Shown here in pieces: positions 11,357 through 26,300 of a stretch of DNA of 64,000 nucleotides. Below the pieces are notes generated by a model. The model made no database searches. It saw only the letters and a program-made list of their open reading frames with translations, and had not been told where the DNA came from. Source of the DNA: Petrolisthes cinctipes (Eukaryota > Arthropoda > Malacostraca > Decapoda > Porcellanidae); assembly GCA_033782935.1 (NCBI GenBank), contig JAWQEG010002479.1, positions 62,001 to 126,000 of the forward strand. Direction: 5' to 3'. Every line of letters begins with the position of its first letter. The first letter of the stretch is position 1. The translations under genes were made by a program, and so were the position numbers.

Positions 11357-14300
11357 TATAGTGAGTGGAGGAAAGGAAAAAACAAATAAATAAATGGTTC
11401 CATTTGCCTATTGGCATCCTCCACTCATAAAATATTTATAGCAACAGGATTTAAATTGCTGGGAATTATAACTTGCTGGAAAACATTCCCTTGGTAGAGA
11501 ATTCCACAGGGAAGTAGTACGGGGAGTAAATGAATTTTTGTAAGCAGTTGTCCTGCAACGTGGAGGAGTCAGTGTAAACTCATGCGCATTCTCAGCTGCC
11601 CTAGTCCTCCGTGGGAAGACGCGAAGAGGTGGTATAATCAGGGCAAGTTCATCCGAACATTTCTTATAAAAGTATCTATAAAATAGTGCAAGGGAAGCAA
11701 CATTTCTACGTACTGATAAGGGAGGGAATTCATTAGTGATCATAGGATTATTGATCAGTCTGATAGCTCTGTTTTGAATTTTATCTAATTGTCTTAACAC
11801 CACCGATCCACAACCAGCCCACAGAGGTGAACAATATTCCATCTGGGAACGCACATGACTCTTATATATTACTGCTATCTGCTCGTCAATCAAATAATTA
11901 CAAGCTCTGTATAAAAGTCCCATCTTCCTAGATGCAGTTTTGGCAATGGATTTTACATAGGGAGTCCAACTGAGGTTTTCATTTAAAGTTACACCAAGGA
12001 GATCAATGCTGTGGGACTTGGGGATATTTGTATTATTGAAAATAATGTGAGAATCTTGATTATCTGATCTATTTGAGAACGGGATGTATTTAGTTTTATT
12101 TGCATTGAAAGAAACTAGGTTGTTTTGTCCCCATTCAAAGATCTTCGTTAAGTCTTCATTTAATGAAATTGAAGTGGCAAGTTTGTATTCTAAAATATTG
12201 TGTTGAGTAAAACTATCATTAAATGAGAAGGAACTGTGAATAGTTGAATCATCAGCATAGGAGTGAATTGAATTCTGAGTAACTGACAAAAGATCATTAA
12301 TATGAATGAGGAACAAAGTTGGAGCCAAGACCGCTCCTTGAGGAACACCAGCATTAATGGGATGAAAGTCGGAATACAGACCATCTACCATCACACGTAA
12401 TTTTCTGTTGCTAAGATGTGAATTAATTAGGGGAACAAAAGATTGAAGGCCATAATGTGGAAGCTTAGACAGTAATGATCTGTGCCATACTCTGTCAAAG
12501 GCTTTAGATATATCAAGGCAAATTGTGTGAGTCTCTCCATGTTTATCAGTTGATTGGAATATGTTACCTGTGAAATAACAGCAGGTCCACAGTAGATTGT
12601 CTCTGTCTAAAGCCATATTGCTTATCATTTAGCAGATGATTTTTCTCAAGGTGTTTTACAAAGTGATTGTTAAGAACTATTTCAGATATTTTACCGAGAG
12701 TAGACGTGATGGCAATTGGTCTGTAATTTGATGGATTTGCGGTAGCTCCTTTTTTGGGAATTGGTTGTACATTGGCTTCTTTCCAGGCGGCTGGGAAGGA
12801 CGAGGTATGGAGACATATACGAAATAATTTTGAGAGAATTGGAGCTAATTCTTTTGAACAATTTTTTAATACAGTGGGAGGAATTTCATCTGGCCCTGAA
12901 GCTTTGTCGATAGAGAGATTCTCCAAAATGGTCCGCACTTGTCTTGTATGAATTATTAAGGGTGGACTTTCTGGGGAGTTAAAATTCAAAATGGGAGTGT
13001 TTTGAGCAGTGTCATTGAGGTTTGAATTTGTGGCGAAGATATTGGCCAAAAGATTTGCTTTACCACATGGATCACATATGAGATTTCCATTGCTATTCTT
13101 TAAAGGGGGAATAAATGAACCATGGTTGAAGTTAGATTTGAATGAGTTTACTGTTGACCAAAAGATTTTATTATCATTAGGATTATTCAGTAATTTATTG
13201 ACTTGTTTATGTATGAAGTTAGATTTGGCTAAATTAGTTACAGCTTTAGCATGGCATCTGACAATTTTGAAATAATTGTATGACTGAAGAGTTTTCGACT
13301 TTGTATAGGCATTATAGGCTATTGAGTTTTGTTCTGTAGCTCTGGCACAGCTGTGATCAAACCATTTTGGAGAGTTAGATCTTTTTGAGTATTGTTGGTG
13401 AGGGATATATGTTTCCATTCCTATTTTTATAAAGTCAGTAATATGGTTCAGGAAGCTATCTGAGTCAGTAGAGTAAGATGATGACCAAGGAATGTTAATT
13501 AAAAAGTCACGGAACCCCACCCAATCTGCAGCATCATAGTGCCATTTGGTCACTCGGATAGGTTCAGAGTGGATGTGTAGGGAGGAGTGGGAACAGGAGA
13601 CTGCAATGAGGCAATGGTCTGAGACTTCACTTAATTATTCAACAGTTATATTTCTGAGTTATGACAGAGTTGTTGTTGAAGTTCCTCAAGCTGTCTGGTT
13701 GAGCAGCCCCGAGCTCCTGAGGAAGGCCATGGCCTGAACCGGGCTTTCCCATAGTGCCCTCAGAGAGTGTATGATGGGTTGTTGGCGTGTGTGGTTGTGT
13801 ACATTGCAGTCTTCCATAATGTGTTTAATAGAATGGGGTGCTGTGTTGCATCCCGGACAGGTATCTACATATGACAGAGTTAAACACCTTACTTTAAATA
13901 CTGGCAGCAATTCTTTAGTTACTTTACTCACTTAAATATACTTATATTGACTTGGATGAGTTTACACACTGAAACATATGCAATAGGAGATCATAAAATA
14001 ATTCTTACCTATAGGCTACAGAATATGTACAACGGACTTAACCAAAGCTTCCCTCTCTGCAGCCAGCATGCACACCAACATTCACTATCGTGTTGCAACC
14101 AGAGTCTGACTAGCCTCGTTGACTCTCGTTCTTATAAACGGGCAGTGCGGACGCCACTGTCCAAGAGAGAGGATACAGGAAGGGAGGGGGATGCGAAGCT
14201 GGCTAAATATTGGTATGGCACCTGGCTGTCGTGCAGATGTTTTCAGCTATGTGGGAAAAATATTAGGCTACGGGCAAATTTACATAGAAATTGCGAAACA

Positions 14301-17300
14301 AAAATAATGGTACGGTAAATTGGACTTGCATAACAATAAACACAACTGACAGTTGACCTTGTATCCACTTTAGGCCCACTGTACAGTATGATAGTAGCTG
14401 GATATATTTCTGTGCCTTATCAACTGCATATAGCCTTCACTTGGTAATTTGAATTCCTTTCTTACAAAAAACATTTTCTCGATCTTATTTGCACCAATAT
14501 CACACATTCCTCAAAATTATAAATAGTTAACTTTCAATTTCCTACTGCAGACAGCTGGGTGAATGAAAATGCAAGTAATGGTGGAGGGAGATTGGCAGAA
14601 AGGGGTGACAGAAAATTGGTCAAATTTTAACAAGGGTGTGATAATGGTCAAGGTTGCTGGTGACCTTAAGCCTCTCAGTCTATACCGGTATTAATAAATA
14701 TATATATTTTTTTTATGCTTGACTCTAAGCTTCTTTTATGGTGTAAATTTTGATGTAGTTGCCCATATCGGCAACATTATATTTATTACCATATAATAGT
14801 GGCAGCCACCGGCCACTAAAGAAACATATGCATAATTTCAAAGGTTGTTTGTTTAGCTTTTTTTGTAATTCATCAAGAAAGATTCTATGGAGTTTTGTTC
14901 TACAGTTGATAGTATATTTTTGTTTTCTTCATAGTTGAGGACATCAAGTAAGTAGACATCTTGCCTTTACTGTAGTTCTCAAGTTAACTACTTAGCCGTG
15001 GGCCTTATTTACCGTGGCAGTTCTGTCTTGCGAGCCTTCTACCGCACTCGCGGTTATTATGTAAACAACACATTTGACGGCTAATAGCTTGTAAACCACT
15101 CACGCTACATAAATAAATGATACAGGATATTGAAGTACAAACCATTAGCTGTCTCCTGATGTAAGAACTTGAGTAGACTAAATGGACATTTGTAGGATGA
15201 GTAGCAAACTCAGAATGACATCAACTCAAAATTCACTTCTATAATCTATTTACATATCTTCACACTCTGATTTTGTTATAAAACATGTAAGAATCACATT
15301 TTTCAACACAACAATATGAAATATAATATCACTGGACAATGGTATGCCATACTCTATATTTTCCATTTCCTCTTCAGCAATTAATTCATTTCAGTGCTGG
15401 TAATGGTCTTGTAAATAGGACAGACCTTCACAGAACATTTTCTTGTTATGAATTCATTAAAATATTAGTTGCTGGAGATAGGTACCAGTAGATCCCAGTA
15501 AAATTAGACCTGCCCAATTATGTGATGGTTGTTGGCCTTCCTTGGCCATCCTTTATAGGGAGTATCCATGAGGGAACAAGGTATCTGTCCATATGTATGA
15601 ATGGTGTGAAATTTTGTTTCCCTTAGAATGATGTGGAGAAGGCAGTAAAGGCTGCTCGTGCAGCCTTCCAACTCAACTCTGAATGGCGGCAAATGGATGG
15701 GTCTGAGCGAGGCCGTCTCATCAACCGTTTGGCAGACCTCATGGAGCGGGACCAGACCTATTTAGCAGTATGTGAAAACTTTACCAATTCTTAGATAAAT
15801 TTTAAGTTCTTATTGGCAGACTGATAAATGTACCATTTGAGGGAGTTTACTGTACAGGCACAGACAGAAGGCATATGATAGGGTTCTTAGGAGAGCTATG
15901 ACAGGTGTTGAGGATTTATAATCTTTGCTGAAAGACATCGAGGCCTTTTATGCAGATGCAAAAGCATGTGTGCGGATAGAGGGTGGTCTAAGTGAGAGTT
16001 TTAATATTAGTGTAGGGCTGAGACAGGGGTGTGTTATGTCACCATGGCTGTTCAATATATACCGTATGTATATGGATGGTTGTATGAGAGAGAGATAAAG
16101 GCCAAAGTGAAGTTGAGGCTGAATGGAGTAAATTTGGTCCTTGGTGGCAAGCTTATTTGCGGTGACACTGTGTTGATGGCCGAGAGTGAAAGGGAGTTGC
16201 CGAGGGTGGTGGATAAGTTTCAGTCCATGTGTAAACGAAGGAATCTAAAGGTGAATGTGGGTAAAAGTAAGGTGATAGTATTTGAGAGAGGAGAAACTGA
16301 TTGACTTTGCCACACCTTACAGAGTGGGAGTACCAAATGGGACAAAGTGTGAGATAACTCTGAGGGGTGAGAGGATGGAGGAAGTGAAGGAGTTTAAGTA
16401 CCTGGGTACAGTTTTGTGTAAACATGGAAGTATGGAAGGAAAAATTAGGGAGAGAGCAATGAGGGGTAGATAGGTCATAGGATCACTGGGGAGGATTATG
16501 AAGGGTAGAAGTGTGAGTATGGAAGTGAAAAGGGGACTACGAAATAATATAATCCTGCCAACACTGACATATGCGTCAGAGACATGGACATGGAGTAGGG
16601 CTCATCAGTCTAGAAAAGGTGCAGTTGAAATGAGGAGCATGTGGACTTACTAGGTGGGATGGAGAGAGTAATGAGAGTGTGTAAGAGAGATGTGGTATGA
16701 GTGAGAAGGCAATTGGTATTGAGTGCCGAGTGGTTGAGAGAGTGAAGCGTAATACATTGAGGTGGTTTATACATGTAGAGAGAATGCAAGGTGAGGAGTT
16801 TGTAAAGGTGTATGAAAGTGAAGTTGTGGGACCTGGTGTGAGAGGCAGACCTCCGGTTAGATGGCAGAACAGAGTAGAAGAGTATGTAAAGGAGAGAAAT
16901 TTGAGGGGCAGAGTAGGGCTTGACCAAGGAAGGAGGGAGTGTTGGAACAGGGAAAACTGGAGACACTTCTGCTGTGGCCACCCCCTTGGGGGGAGTTCCC
17001 GGAGGGAACGAGGTGTCAGAGCTATAGATAGATAGATACAGACAGAAGTATCTTCCTTTCAGTATGATGAACTTTTAATTGCGCAGAAGGAGAGAAACAA
17101 TAAATGTGCACTACTATATTTACTTGAACTGTGAAGCTTTTGCAAGCTGGATGATGGACAATAGTTGCTAGGTTGATACCCACTTTGATATGGCATTAAT
17201 ATGAGAAATCAACAGTGGAGATGGATATGCTGAAGTGTATTAGAGTCCAAGGAAATGAGAGAGTGAGAAATATTGAAATCTGTGAATGGTGAGGTGTGAC

Positions 17301-20300
17301 TAAATCACTTGATCAGAAAGTAGAGGGAAGTGTTCTGTGATGTTATGGGCATGTGGAAAGAATGGATGATACATGAGTGGTGGAAATGTGGGTGCAAGTG
17401 ATTTTTAAGGACAAAAGAGAGGAAGGATTAAAAATACCAAATATTTCTACTTTATTCCAATAACAGAGTCTGGAAACTGTAGACAATGGGAAGCCATACT
17501 CCAACTCCTATATGGTTGATGTAAGGCAGAGTATCAACAACCTCCGTTACTTTGCTGGATGGGCGGATAAGATCCACGGTCTAACCATCCCCACAGATGG
17601 CCCATACTTTGCCTACACCCGCCATGAACCAATTGGAGTTTGTGGTCAGATCATTCCATGGAACTTCCCCCTCCTTATGCAGGCTTGGAAATTTGGTCCA
17701 GCCCTTGCCACAGGTAAGACCTACAATGCATATAGCGAAGTGCAATTCAAAAGACAACAGCTAGAGATGGATAGGAAAACCTTGATTTAAAGTGGAGGAT
17801 GAAAAAAATCTATCTTGGTAATTTGGACTGTAAGGGGGGAGAGAGGAATTTAATATCAGCGGCTCCAATAATGTAAGATAAAGGGAAGCAAGAATTATGA
17901 TATATTTTCCCTCAATTTGTGAGCCAAAATATGTGATATAACTTACCCGGCAATATGAATGAGACGTGGTCGTCGGTTGGTCACGGCACCACTTAGTCTA
18001 GTAGTTAGATCCCTCTTACACTCACTTATTACTTTACTTATAATTAAAATTATCAAGGGGTTCCCATCTACGTATGCACTAATAGTATACTGTAGTCTGT
18101 CCAGCCTAAGGTGGCGGAGAAGCCTTGCCTCTTTGGGACATTCCTGGATGTATCTGATTGGCAGATGATGGAAAGGGGACGTTTAGAGTCCTTTTGGTCA
18201 CACCATGGGTCACACACATACACTCACTCACACACACACACTCGTCGCATAGCGGTGCGTGAATCTCAGTGACCTGCAGCTTACACCTCCCTCCTCCTCC
18301 CCTCCACCTCTCTCTCTCTTTCTCTCTCTCTGGTGTTCACGATTCATCCACAACCTTTCCTTTTCTATATTCTATAATCTAATGATATTTTATCCCACAT
18401 AAAAGTATACTCTAATGATATTTTTTCCCACATATCATATACATAAATATATTTAGATTAATGGCATTATATAATACTTTTTATTTTTTTATTCCATTTA
18501 TTCATTCTCTCATTAACAGTAGCATGCATCATAAGTTATTTCACTTTATTATTTCCTCATTTGTTACCTTCATCTAAGTTTCTCTCTCTTAGACTCTTAC
18601 TGCCTTAGGCCATTTTCTAATCTAGTCCCTATAGGCGCCTGTCAACTTGCTGTGTCGCTTTGTTAATCCATTCACAAACACACCACACATACACACACAC
18701 ACCACTCCTTGCCCAGAATCATGCTGCTTTGTTTGGCCATGGTTTTGAAAGATATTAACTTTTTTGTGTAAGTAGTGAATTTATGTGTGTGTTTTTTTCT
18801 ATATTTTCGTTGCATAAAAACACACTCCCTTGTGCTTCCGAAAGATAGGTGAAATTAAATGTATAAAAAATGGTACTAAATGGATGAAGAAGCCTTGAAG
18901 TATGCTTTCGAACACGGGAAGTCACAAGGGTTACCCAGACATCCTCCAGTTGACCTTTTTTCCTCTCACTGTCGCTCACTTTTTACTACACATTATATGT
19001 TCAAATCAAGATATTACGAGCTCCAATTACATTGTCACTGTGAATTTTGACTGTAAGGCTCACACATATCATTTAAGATAATGAGTAAGTAATAACAGGC
19101 ATGAATAATGCTTAATTAGCAGAAATATTCATGAAAAAAGGAAGCACTCCTATTTTTCTCAGTGTGCTGAACACCTCTAGCCAATCAGGGAAGTGAAATA
19201 GTACTTGACCTGCCTACCGCACCTGTAGGGCAGGGCTTCTCCGCCACCTTAGGCTGGACAGAGTATAGTAATACTAGTTACGTAAGGTCACACAAAGACT
19301 ACTTTAAGTTACTCTACTATATTTATCCTCAATCAAGACCAACAGTAATTAATTCAACAATAAATAACACATGCACACGTCACTCACACACGAAATTATA
19401 CTTGCTAGCTAGCTAATAACGCTACAGTGTTCGAATTACGGTGCTTTTTTTCTATAACGACATTTCTTTTCTGTAACGACTTCACTACGACACTTATTTA
19501 AATATATTAACACTGAGCACCGTATTATAGGCCTGTTCTACAGCCTACTAATCTAACGTTAAATGATACTAGGGCCAAAACTTACACTTTATTTAGGTGC
19601 TATTTTTAGACCTTTTTCTATGGCCTCCTAACCTTACGTTAAATTACGAAATAATTTGAGCAAAGCTAACACTTCACTTATCTTGGGTGTTGTTTCAGGA
19701 CCTCCCTACACAATTACGTTAACTTAATAATTAATTAAAATCAAAGCTAACACTCCTACACTATTATCGCTTATGTTACGTTACGTTACCTTCCAAATCG
19801 TTCCATAGACTTGTGAAGAAAATTTTCTGGCCAGCTTGCAGATACAAACTAGCTATTCTCTCCTCTCTCTTAATCACTCGTTACGTTTCCTTACAAGATC
19901 GTTCCGTAGATGTGAAAATAATCTGGCCAGCCAGCAGTTATAAGCCAGCTGAATAAGCCCCCACGCTCTTAATACTCGTAATCTGGTCAGCCAGCAGAGT
20001 ACAGCCAGCTAAGTAATCGACTATGATTTTGGAGTACCCTATTCAGGTGTGTACCTTGAATCTCGCCACGTGATTACTTTTACTCCAGTCACGAGGGACG
20101 GAATAAATATGAGTAATGGGACGAGCGTAGGTTACGAGGACTGCCGGACACTGACTGAGACTACATAAGATTGAGACTGACTAGGCAAGTGCCCTACTCC
20201 GGGTTTTTATATCGTCGACAGCAAGTTTAAACAAAATCCCCGCCCTGTCATTGGTCCATGCTTCAAAGCGACGCTAGTGTGTGATTGGCTCAGAATGTAA

Positions 20301-23300
20301 AATATGCACATTTTTTACATCACAGAGTTCAAAACCCTGCCTCTCCTAAATTCTATCTCCTAGCTATAATTACGTCACTGTCATATATGCGATTATCAGT
20401 ACGCAATGTATATTAATGCCACATTAACGCCACTTCATGATAGACATGCAATTACTTAAAGAGCGCAGACGAGTTGATCTGTTACAGACGCCCCAAGCTA
20501 TAGTACAACCAGCTGGTCATAGGGGGACACAGCCGCGAAATTTAAACTACTTTATGGCGCGATCATTGACTCGTGACATGAACTTTATACTGTACAGTAG
20601 GTTTGCATATTGCGCAACAATCTGGGCGACAGAGGAGCTCGTGTACATAAAAATCGCATAGTATAAATACATCTTAATAGGGGGAAAATTACTCATGGGT
20701 AATTTACAGAGATCTTGTACGCCAATATGCAGGGTACAGTACAGTATTGGGTAATTGTGATTTGATTATGAGTCACAGTAACAATGAATATAAGTTCATA
20801 CCAAAAACATAACAGTAGAGAAACACAGAGATGTGGTTCCAAGGCTGGCTATCTATATATCTATCTGTAGCTCTGATGCCTCGTTCCCTCCGGGAACTCC
20901 CCCCACAAGAGGGTGGCCGTGGCAAAAGTGTCTCCAGCTTTCCCTGTTCCAACACTCCCTCCTTACTTGGTCAAGCCCTCTTCTGCCCCTCAAGTTTGTC
21001 TCAGTTACATACCGGTACTCTTCCACTCTGTTCTACCATATAATCGGAGGTCTGCCTCTCACACCAGGTCCCACTTATAGAAAGTCATAAATTTTAGCCA
21101 TAATTCTAGTCATAGCTGTGAAAGATTCATAAACTTCTGCCATAAGCACTATGATTCTTTCATATCCCTTTCATAGTTATGGCTGAGTTAGCAATCTGTT
21201 ACAAGTGTCTGAACTCTGCATGTAATCTTTTTATTAAATAAGGAAACATCTCAAAAGATGAAAATATGTAATATAAATATACTTCTATTACAGTTATGTA
21301 CAAATTTATTTGTACCTCTTTTAAATAAAGAAATATATTGCCCAAAATATCTGCCGCTAGAGGGCACTAGGTGGAATATAAACAATAAGGCCGTTGTCAC
21401 ACTATGCGGCTCCACCGCTAGAATGGCGATAACATATACAAACAAAACATATCAGGGCAAAACACACATAGTTTTATGTACGTGGTTACACTGTCCGACT
21501 ACGCCGCACCGGTGCCCCTCTGGTACCACTCCTTTAAAATTACTTAAATTACTAATTACTAATATTTTACCTGGATTTATTTATCAAAGCGTCCAAGACA
21601 AGCCAAGAAAATCTTTTGTATCTTTTTTTGTATTTCCACTCTCATATATAGTAATTTGTCATGTACTTGTATTAATACAAATTGTGCTGAATACCACTGT
21701 GCAGTGTGCCACACAGTATGACACTGTACAGGATTTGCGGCTCTGACGCTACGGTGAGGCCTGTGACAACGGCCTAACAAAGCCTCCACCTCAAATTGTC
21801 TTGGTCTCACAATTCTGATATGAGTTCCATCTATTACACCAATAACTTCAGGGAACCCAGCAACTTCCCTGAATTCTTCATTTTTCTGCTGTTCAATAGT
21901 AGAGAATTTTATAAATTTACAAACCCAATTCTTTCACATCTTCACTACATTTACATCCTACACTCTCCCCTGATTTCCCATCACAATCAGGGCCTAATCT
22001 TCAGCAGAACAATATGTTTTAATTTCCCTCTAGGCAACACCATTGTTATGAAATTGGCTGAGCAGACCCCATTGACTGGCTTGTATGTAGCCAAGTTGGT
22101 AGCAGAGGCAGGATTCCCTGCAGGTGTGGTTAATGTAATCCCTGGCTATGGTCCTTCTGCTGGTGCTGCCATCTCTTCACACATGGATGTGGATAAGGTC
22201 GCCTTCACTGGATCCACCGAGGTCAGATTCAGTTTGCATTGCTAGGTTTATGAGATGGAATTATACTGTATAATGAAACTGGATAAAAAAAATTTATTTA
22301 TTCCATACCTTTGTTCACATACTGTACTATAATTTGATATCAAACCTTATCAAACTTGTCGGACAGAACTGCTGTGGAGCCTCTCTGTAAGTAGTTGAGA
22401 ATTAGATTATCTATTTTATAGAGCTTCCAGGTAACCTTCCAAAGGGTGAGAGTTGTAACACATGTGATATTCTTCAGATTGGACACCTGATTCAACAAGC
22501 AGCTGGGAGTAGTAATCTCAAGCGAGTGACGTTGGAGCTTGGCGGGAAGAGTCCAAACATTGTCTTTAAGGATGCTGATCTGGAGTATGCCGTTGAACAG
22601 TCGCATTTTGGTATCTTCTTCAACCAGGTTGGTTACAATATGTATGCATTCACTCTCTCTCTCGCTTATTTATATGGAAGCAGCAGGCATTCTTCACAAT
22701 TATTAATATATATATGGATGGTTGTATGAGAGAGATGAAAGCCAAAGTGAATGGTCTGGGGGTGAAACTGAGGCTGAATGAAGCAAATTGGTCCTTGGCA
22801 GCAAGTTTATTTGCGGATGACACTGTGTTGATGGCTGAGAGTGAAAGAGAGTTACAGAGAGTGGTGGACGAATTTCAGTCTGTGTGTAAACGAAGGAAAC
22901 TGAAGGTGAATGTGGGTAAAAGTAAAGTGATGGTATTTGAGAGAGCAGAAACTGAAGTGATTGACTTTGCTACACCTTACAGAGTGGCTGTACCAACTGG
23001 GACGAAATGTGAGATAACTCTGAGGGGTGAGAGGATGGAGGAAGTGAAGGAGTTTAAGTACCTGGGTACAGTTATGTGTAAACATGGAAGTATGGAAGGA
23101 AAAATTAGGGAGAGAGCAATGAGGGGTAGACAGGTCATAGGATCACTGGGGAGGATTATGAAGGGTAGAAGTGTGAGTATGGAAGTGAAAATGGGACTAC
23201 GAAACAGTATAATCCTGCCAACACTGACATATGCGTCGGAGACATGGACATGGAGTAGGGCGCATCAGTCTAGAATAGGTGCTGTGGAAATGAGTTACTT

Positions 23301-26300
23301 GTGAGGAGCATGTGGACTTACTAGATGGGATGGAGAAAGTAATGAGAGTGTATATGAGAGGTGTGGTATGAGTGAGAAAGCAATTGGTATTGAATGTGGA
23401 GTGGTTGAGAGAGTGAAGCGTGATACTTTAAGATGGTTTGGACATGTAGAGAGAATGCAAGGTGAGGAGTTTGTAAAGAAAGTGTATGGAAGTGAAGTTG
23501 TGGGACCTGGTGTGAGAGGCAGACCTCCGGTTAGATGGCAGAACAGAGTGGAAGAGTATGTAAAGGAGAGAAACATTAGGGGTAGAGGAGGGCTTGACCA
23601 AGTAAGGAGGGAGTGTTGGAACAGGGAGAACTGGAGGCACTTCTGCCGTGGCCACTCCCTTGGGGGGAGTTCCCGGAGGGAACGAGGCATCAGAGCTATA
23701 GATAGATAGATAGATATTAAATTTTCATCTCAGTCTCCAGAAAAAAATAATGTATATACCAGTATCGTACAGTTGGCCACAGGAATTCTTCTATCTATCT
23801 GTTGCCAGACGCCTTAATCCTCGAAGGGTGGCCACAAATGAATCGCCTCCATGAACCCCTGTTCCCCGTTAATTGGCATCCCTCCTCCCACCCCATACCA
23901 CTCTCCCTCACATACCGGTACCTCTCAACTCCATCCCTCCACCTCACTCTCGGTCTGCCCCTCCCCCTCCGTCCCTCCACCTCACTCTTGTACACTCTCT
24001 TAACCAACCTCTCGCTTTCCATACGCTCCACATGACCGAACCACCTCGAGGTGTTCCTTTTCACACTCTCCAACACGTCCACATCCACTCCACACTGCTC
24101 CCGTATCTCTTCATTCGTCAGTCTGTCTCTCCATGTCATTCCACACACACTTCTAAGGTAGCTCATTTCCACCCCTCTAACTCTTGATTTATGTCTTTCC
24201 ATCATCGTCCACGTTTCACTCATGTATGTCAGTGTCGGGATTACCACACTATCATGTAGCGTTTTCTTCACTTCCATACTCATCGCCCTATTCCTTGTCA
24301 CTGCTTTCAGTGTTCCTACAACCCTTTTCATCTGTTGTACCCTCTCGCATCTCATCCTTTAACCTCCCATCTTTACTCATCACACTGCCCAAACTCTTAA
24401 ATGAGCTGACATTCTCCATAACCTGTCCATTTAACCTCACTTCACAACCTGTGGCTGTACCCCTTTCAAAGACCATAACTTTGCTCTTCATTACATTCAC
24501 CTTCAGGTTCCGTTTCTAGTACACATATCCAAACATATTCACCAATCCCTGTAACTCCCACTCATCGTTACTCAGCAGAACTGTATCATCAGCAAACAGC
24601 AGCACAGGCAGCTTCCACTAAATCCCCTCCCTTATCAGAGGTACACCAACACCTACTGCTCTTCCCTGTATTTCCTTCATAACTCCATCCATGTATACAT
24701 TGAACAACCATAGGGACATGACACACCCTTGCTTCAACCCAACGCTCAAGTTAAAGAACTCACTTGCTCACTCTCCACCCTGACTGCCGCTCTTGCGCCC
24801 TCATACCAGCTCTTCACTGTCTCCAGCAACTATCCAACCACTCCATATATTCTCAGTACTTTCCACAGACCTTCCCTATCTACTTTGTCATAAGCCTTTT
24901 CCAAATCCATAAATGCAGCATACAATTTCTGTCCCTTCTCCAGATACATCTCCACAACACACCTCAAGAAAAAATCTTGTCTACACACCCTCTACCCTTC
25001 CTAAACCCACCCTGCTCCTCACCCACCCACCTCTCTGTTCTCACTCTCACTCTCTCGATCACTACCCTACAGTATACCTTCCCTACTACACTAAGGAGAC
25101 ATATCCCTCTGTGATTACCGCACACTCCTCTCTCCCCTTTACCCTTATACAGAGGCACTATAATTCCTGATTTCCAATCTTCAGGCACGCTTCCCTTCTC
25201 CCATGCTAGTCCACACATTTTTCACACCCACTCAACCACTATCTCACCACATACTCCATCTATTCCTGATGCTTTACCCATCTTTCCCCTCTTCAGGGCC
25301 TCACTTCTGCCCTTCTGATCTCCACCTCCTCCTCTGCTACCTCTCTTCTCTATCTCATACCCCATCCAACTATGTTTGCCGGCGTTCCACTTCCTTCATT
25401 CAGCAGTTCATCAAAGTGCCCTCTCCACCTCTCAACTCTACCACGTTTCTCTACAATCACCTGCCCATTCTTATCTTTCACAACCGTACTACGGTACCTC
25501 CTTTATCCCATTTCCTCGCTTTCTTAACCGCCTTCCAGAACATTTTCTTGCACTTTCTCCACTTCTCACTTAAATTCCTTCCAAATTCCTCATCTACTCT
25601 TCTCTTACTCTCACTCACCACTCTCTTTTTCTCCATATACAACTCACTTGTCTGCCCCTCCATTTCCTCTGCTACCCAGCCACTCTCTGTATGCTTTCTT
25701 TTTCTCTTCAATTACTCTTTTCACCTTCTCATTCCACCATGCTGTTCCTTTCACTCCTCTCCCCTTTCTCTTCACCCCACACACCTCTTCACACACCCCA
25801 CACATTTCCTCTTTAAACACTACTCACCTCATCCACTTCCTCCATCTGTTCCAGGTCAAACCTTCCTAAACATCTCTCTACTACTCTCCTAAACTCCTCT
25901 CTATATTCCTCCTCCTGCAACCACTCCACCCTCATCCTCACTCCTCCTCCTTCTCATCCTCCTCTCGCTCTCTTCACCCACTTCATTTGTGCCTTCAACC
26001 TTACTACCACAACATAGTGGTCCGAAACCCCTCCCTCAAGCCCTCTGTATACTCTCGCATCTACCGCCGATTTCCTCACCTTTTCATTCACACACATATA
26101 ATCAATCAGCGCCTTCCGTTCCACTACCTCACCATCTCTCCTCCATTCCACTCTCCATTTGTACCTGTGTATCTCCTTGTGCTGGAAGAAGGTGTTGGCA
26201 ACCATCAGCCTCCTCCCGACACATAAGTCCTCAAGTGCACTGCCAATCCCATCCACCTCTGACTGTACCAACTACCCTCCCACCACCCCATCTACTTTTC

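Larger units (their letters stand above)
11324..13655 (-). mobile_element. 5'-truncated LINE (Jockey/CR1 group) with poly(A) tail
   Basis: An antisense LINE: the end of an AP endonuclease (SDHCLIAV, read on the - strand near 13600), a linker, a full RT and the C-terminal region. The 3' end is a run of about 30 A (T at 11324-11353 on the + strand). A weak 5' target match (CAGTTATA at 11315 and 13643) fits a short TSD. The 5' end is lost within the endonuclease. Confidence 0.8.

Noticed and set aside
14098..14318. Open frames with several cysteines at 13947-14318
   Set aside because: No family motif, no splice partners in frame with anything nearby, and composition like the surrounding intron.
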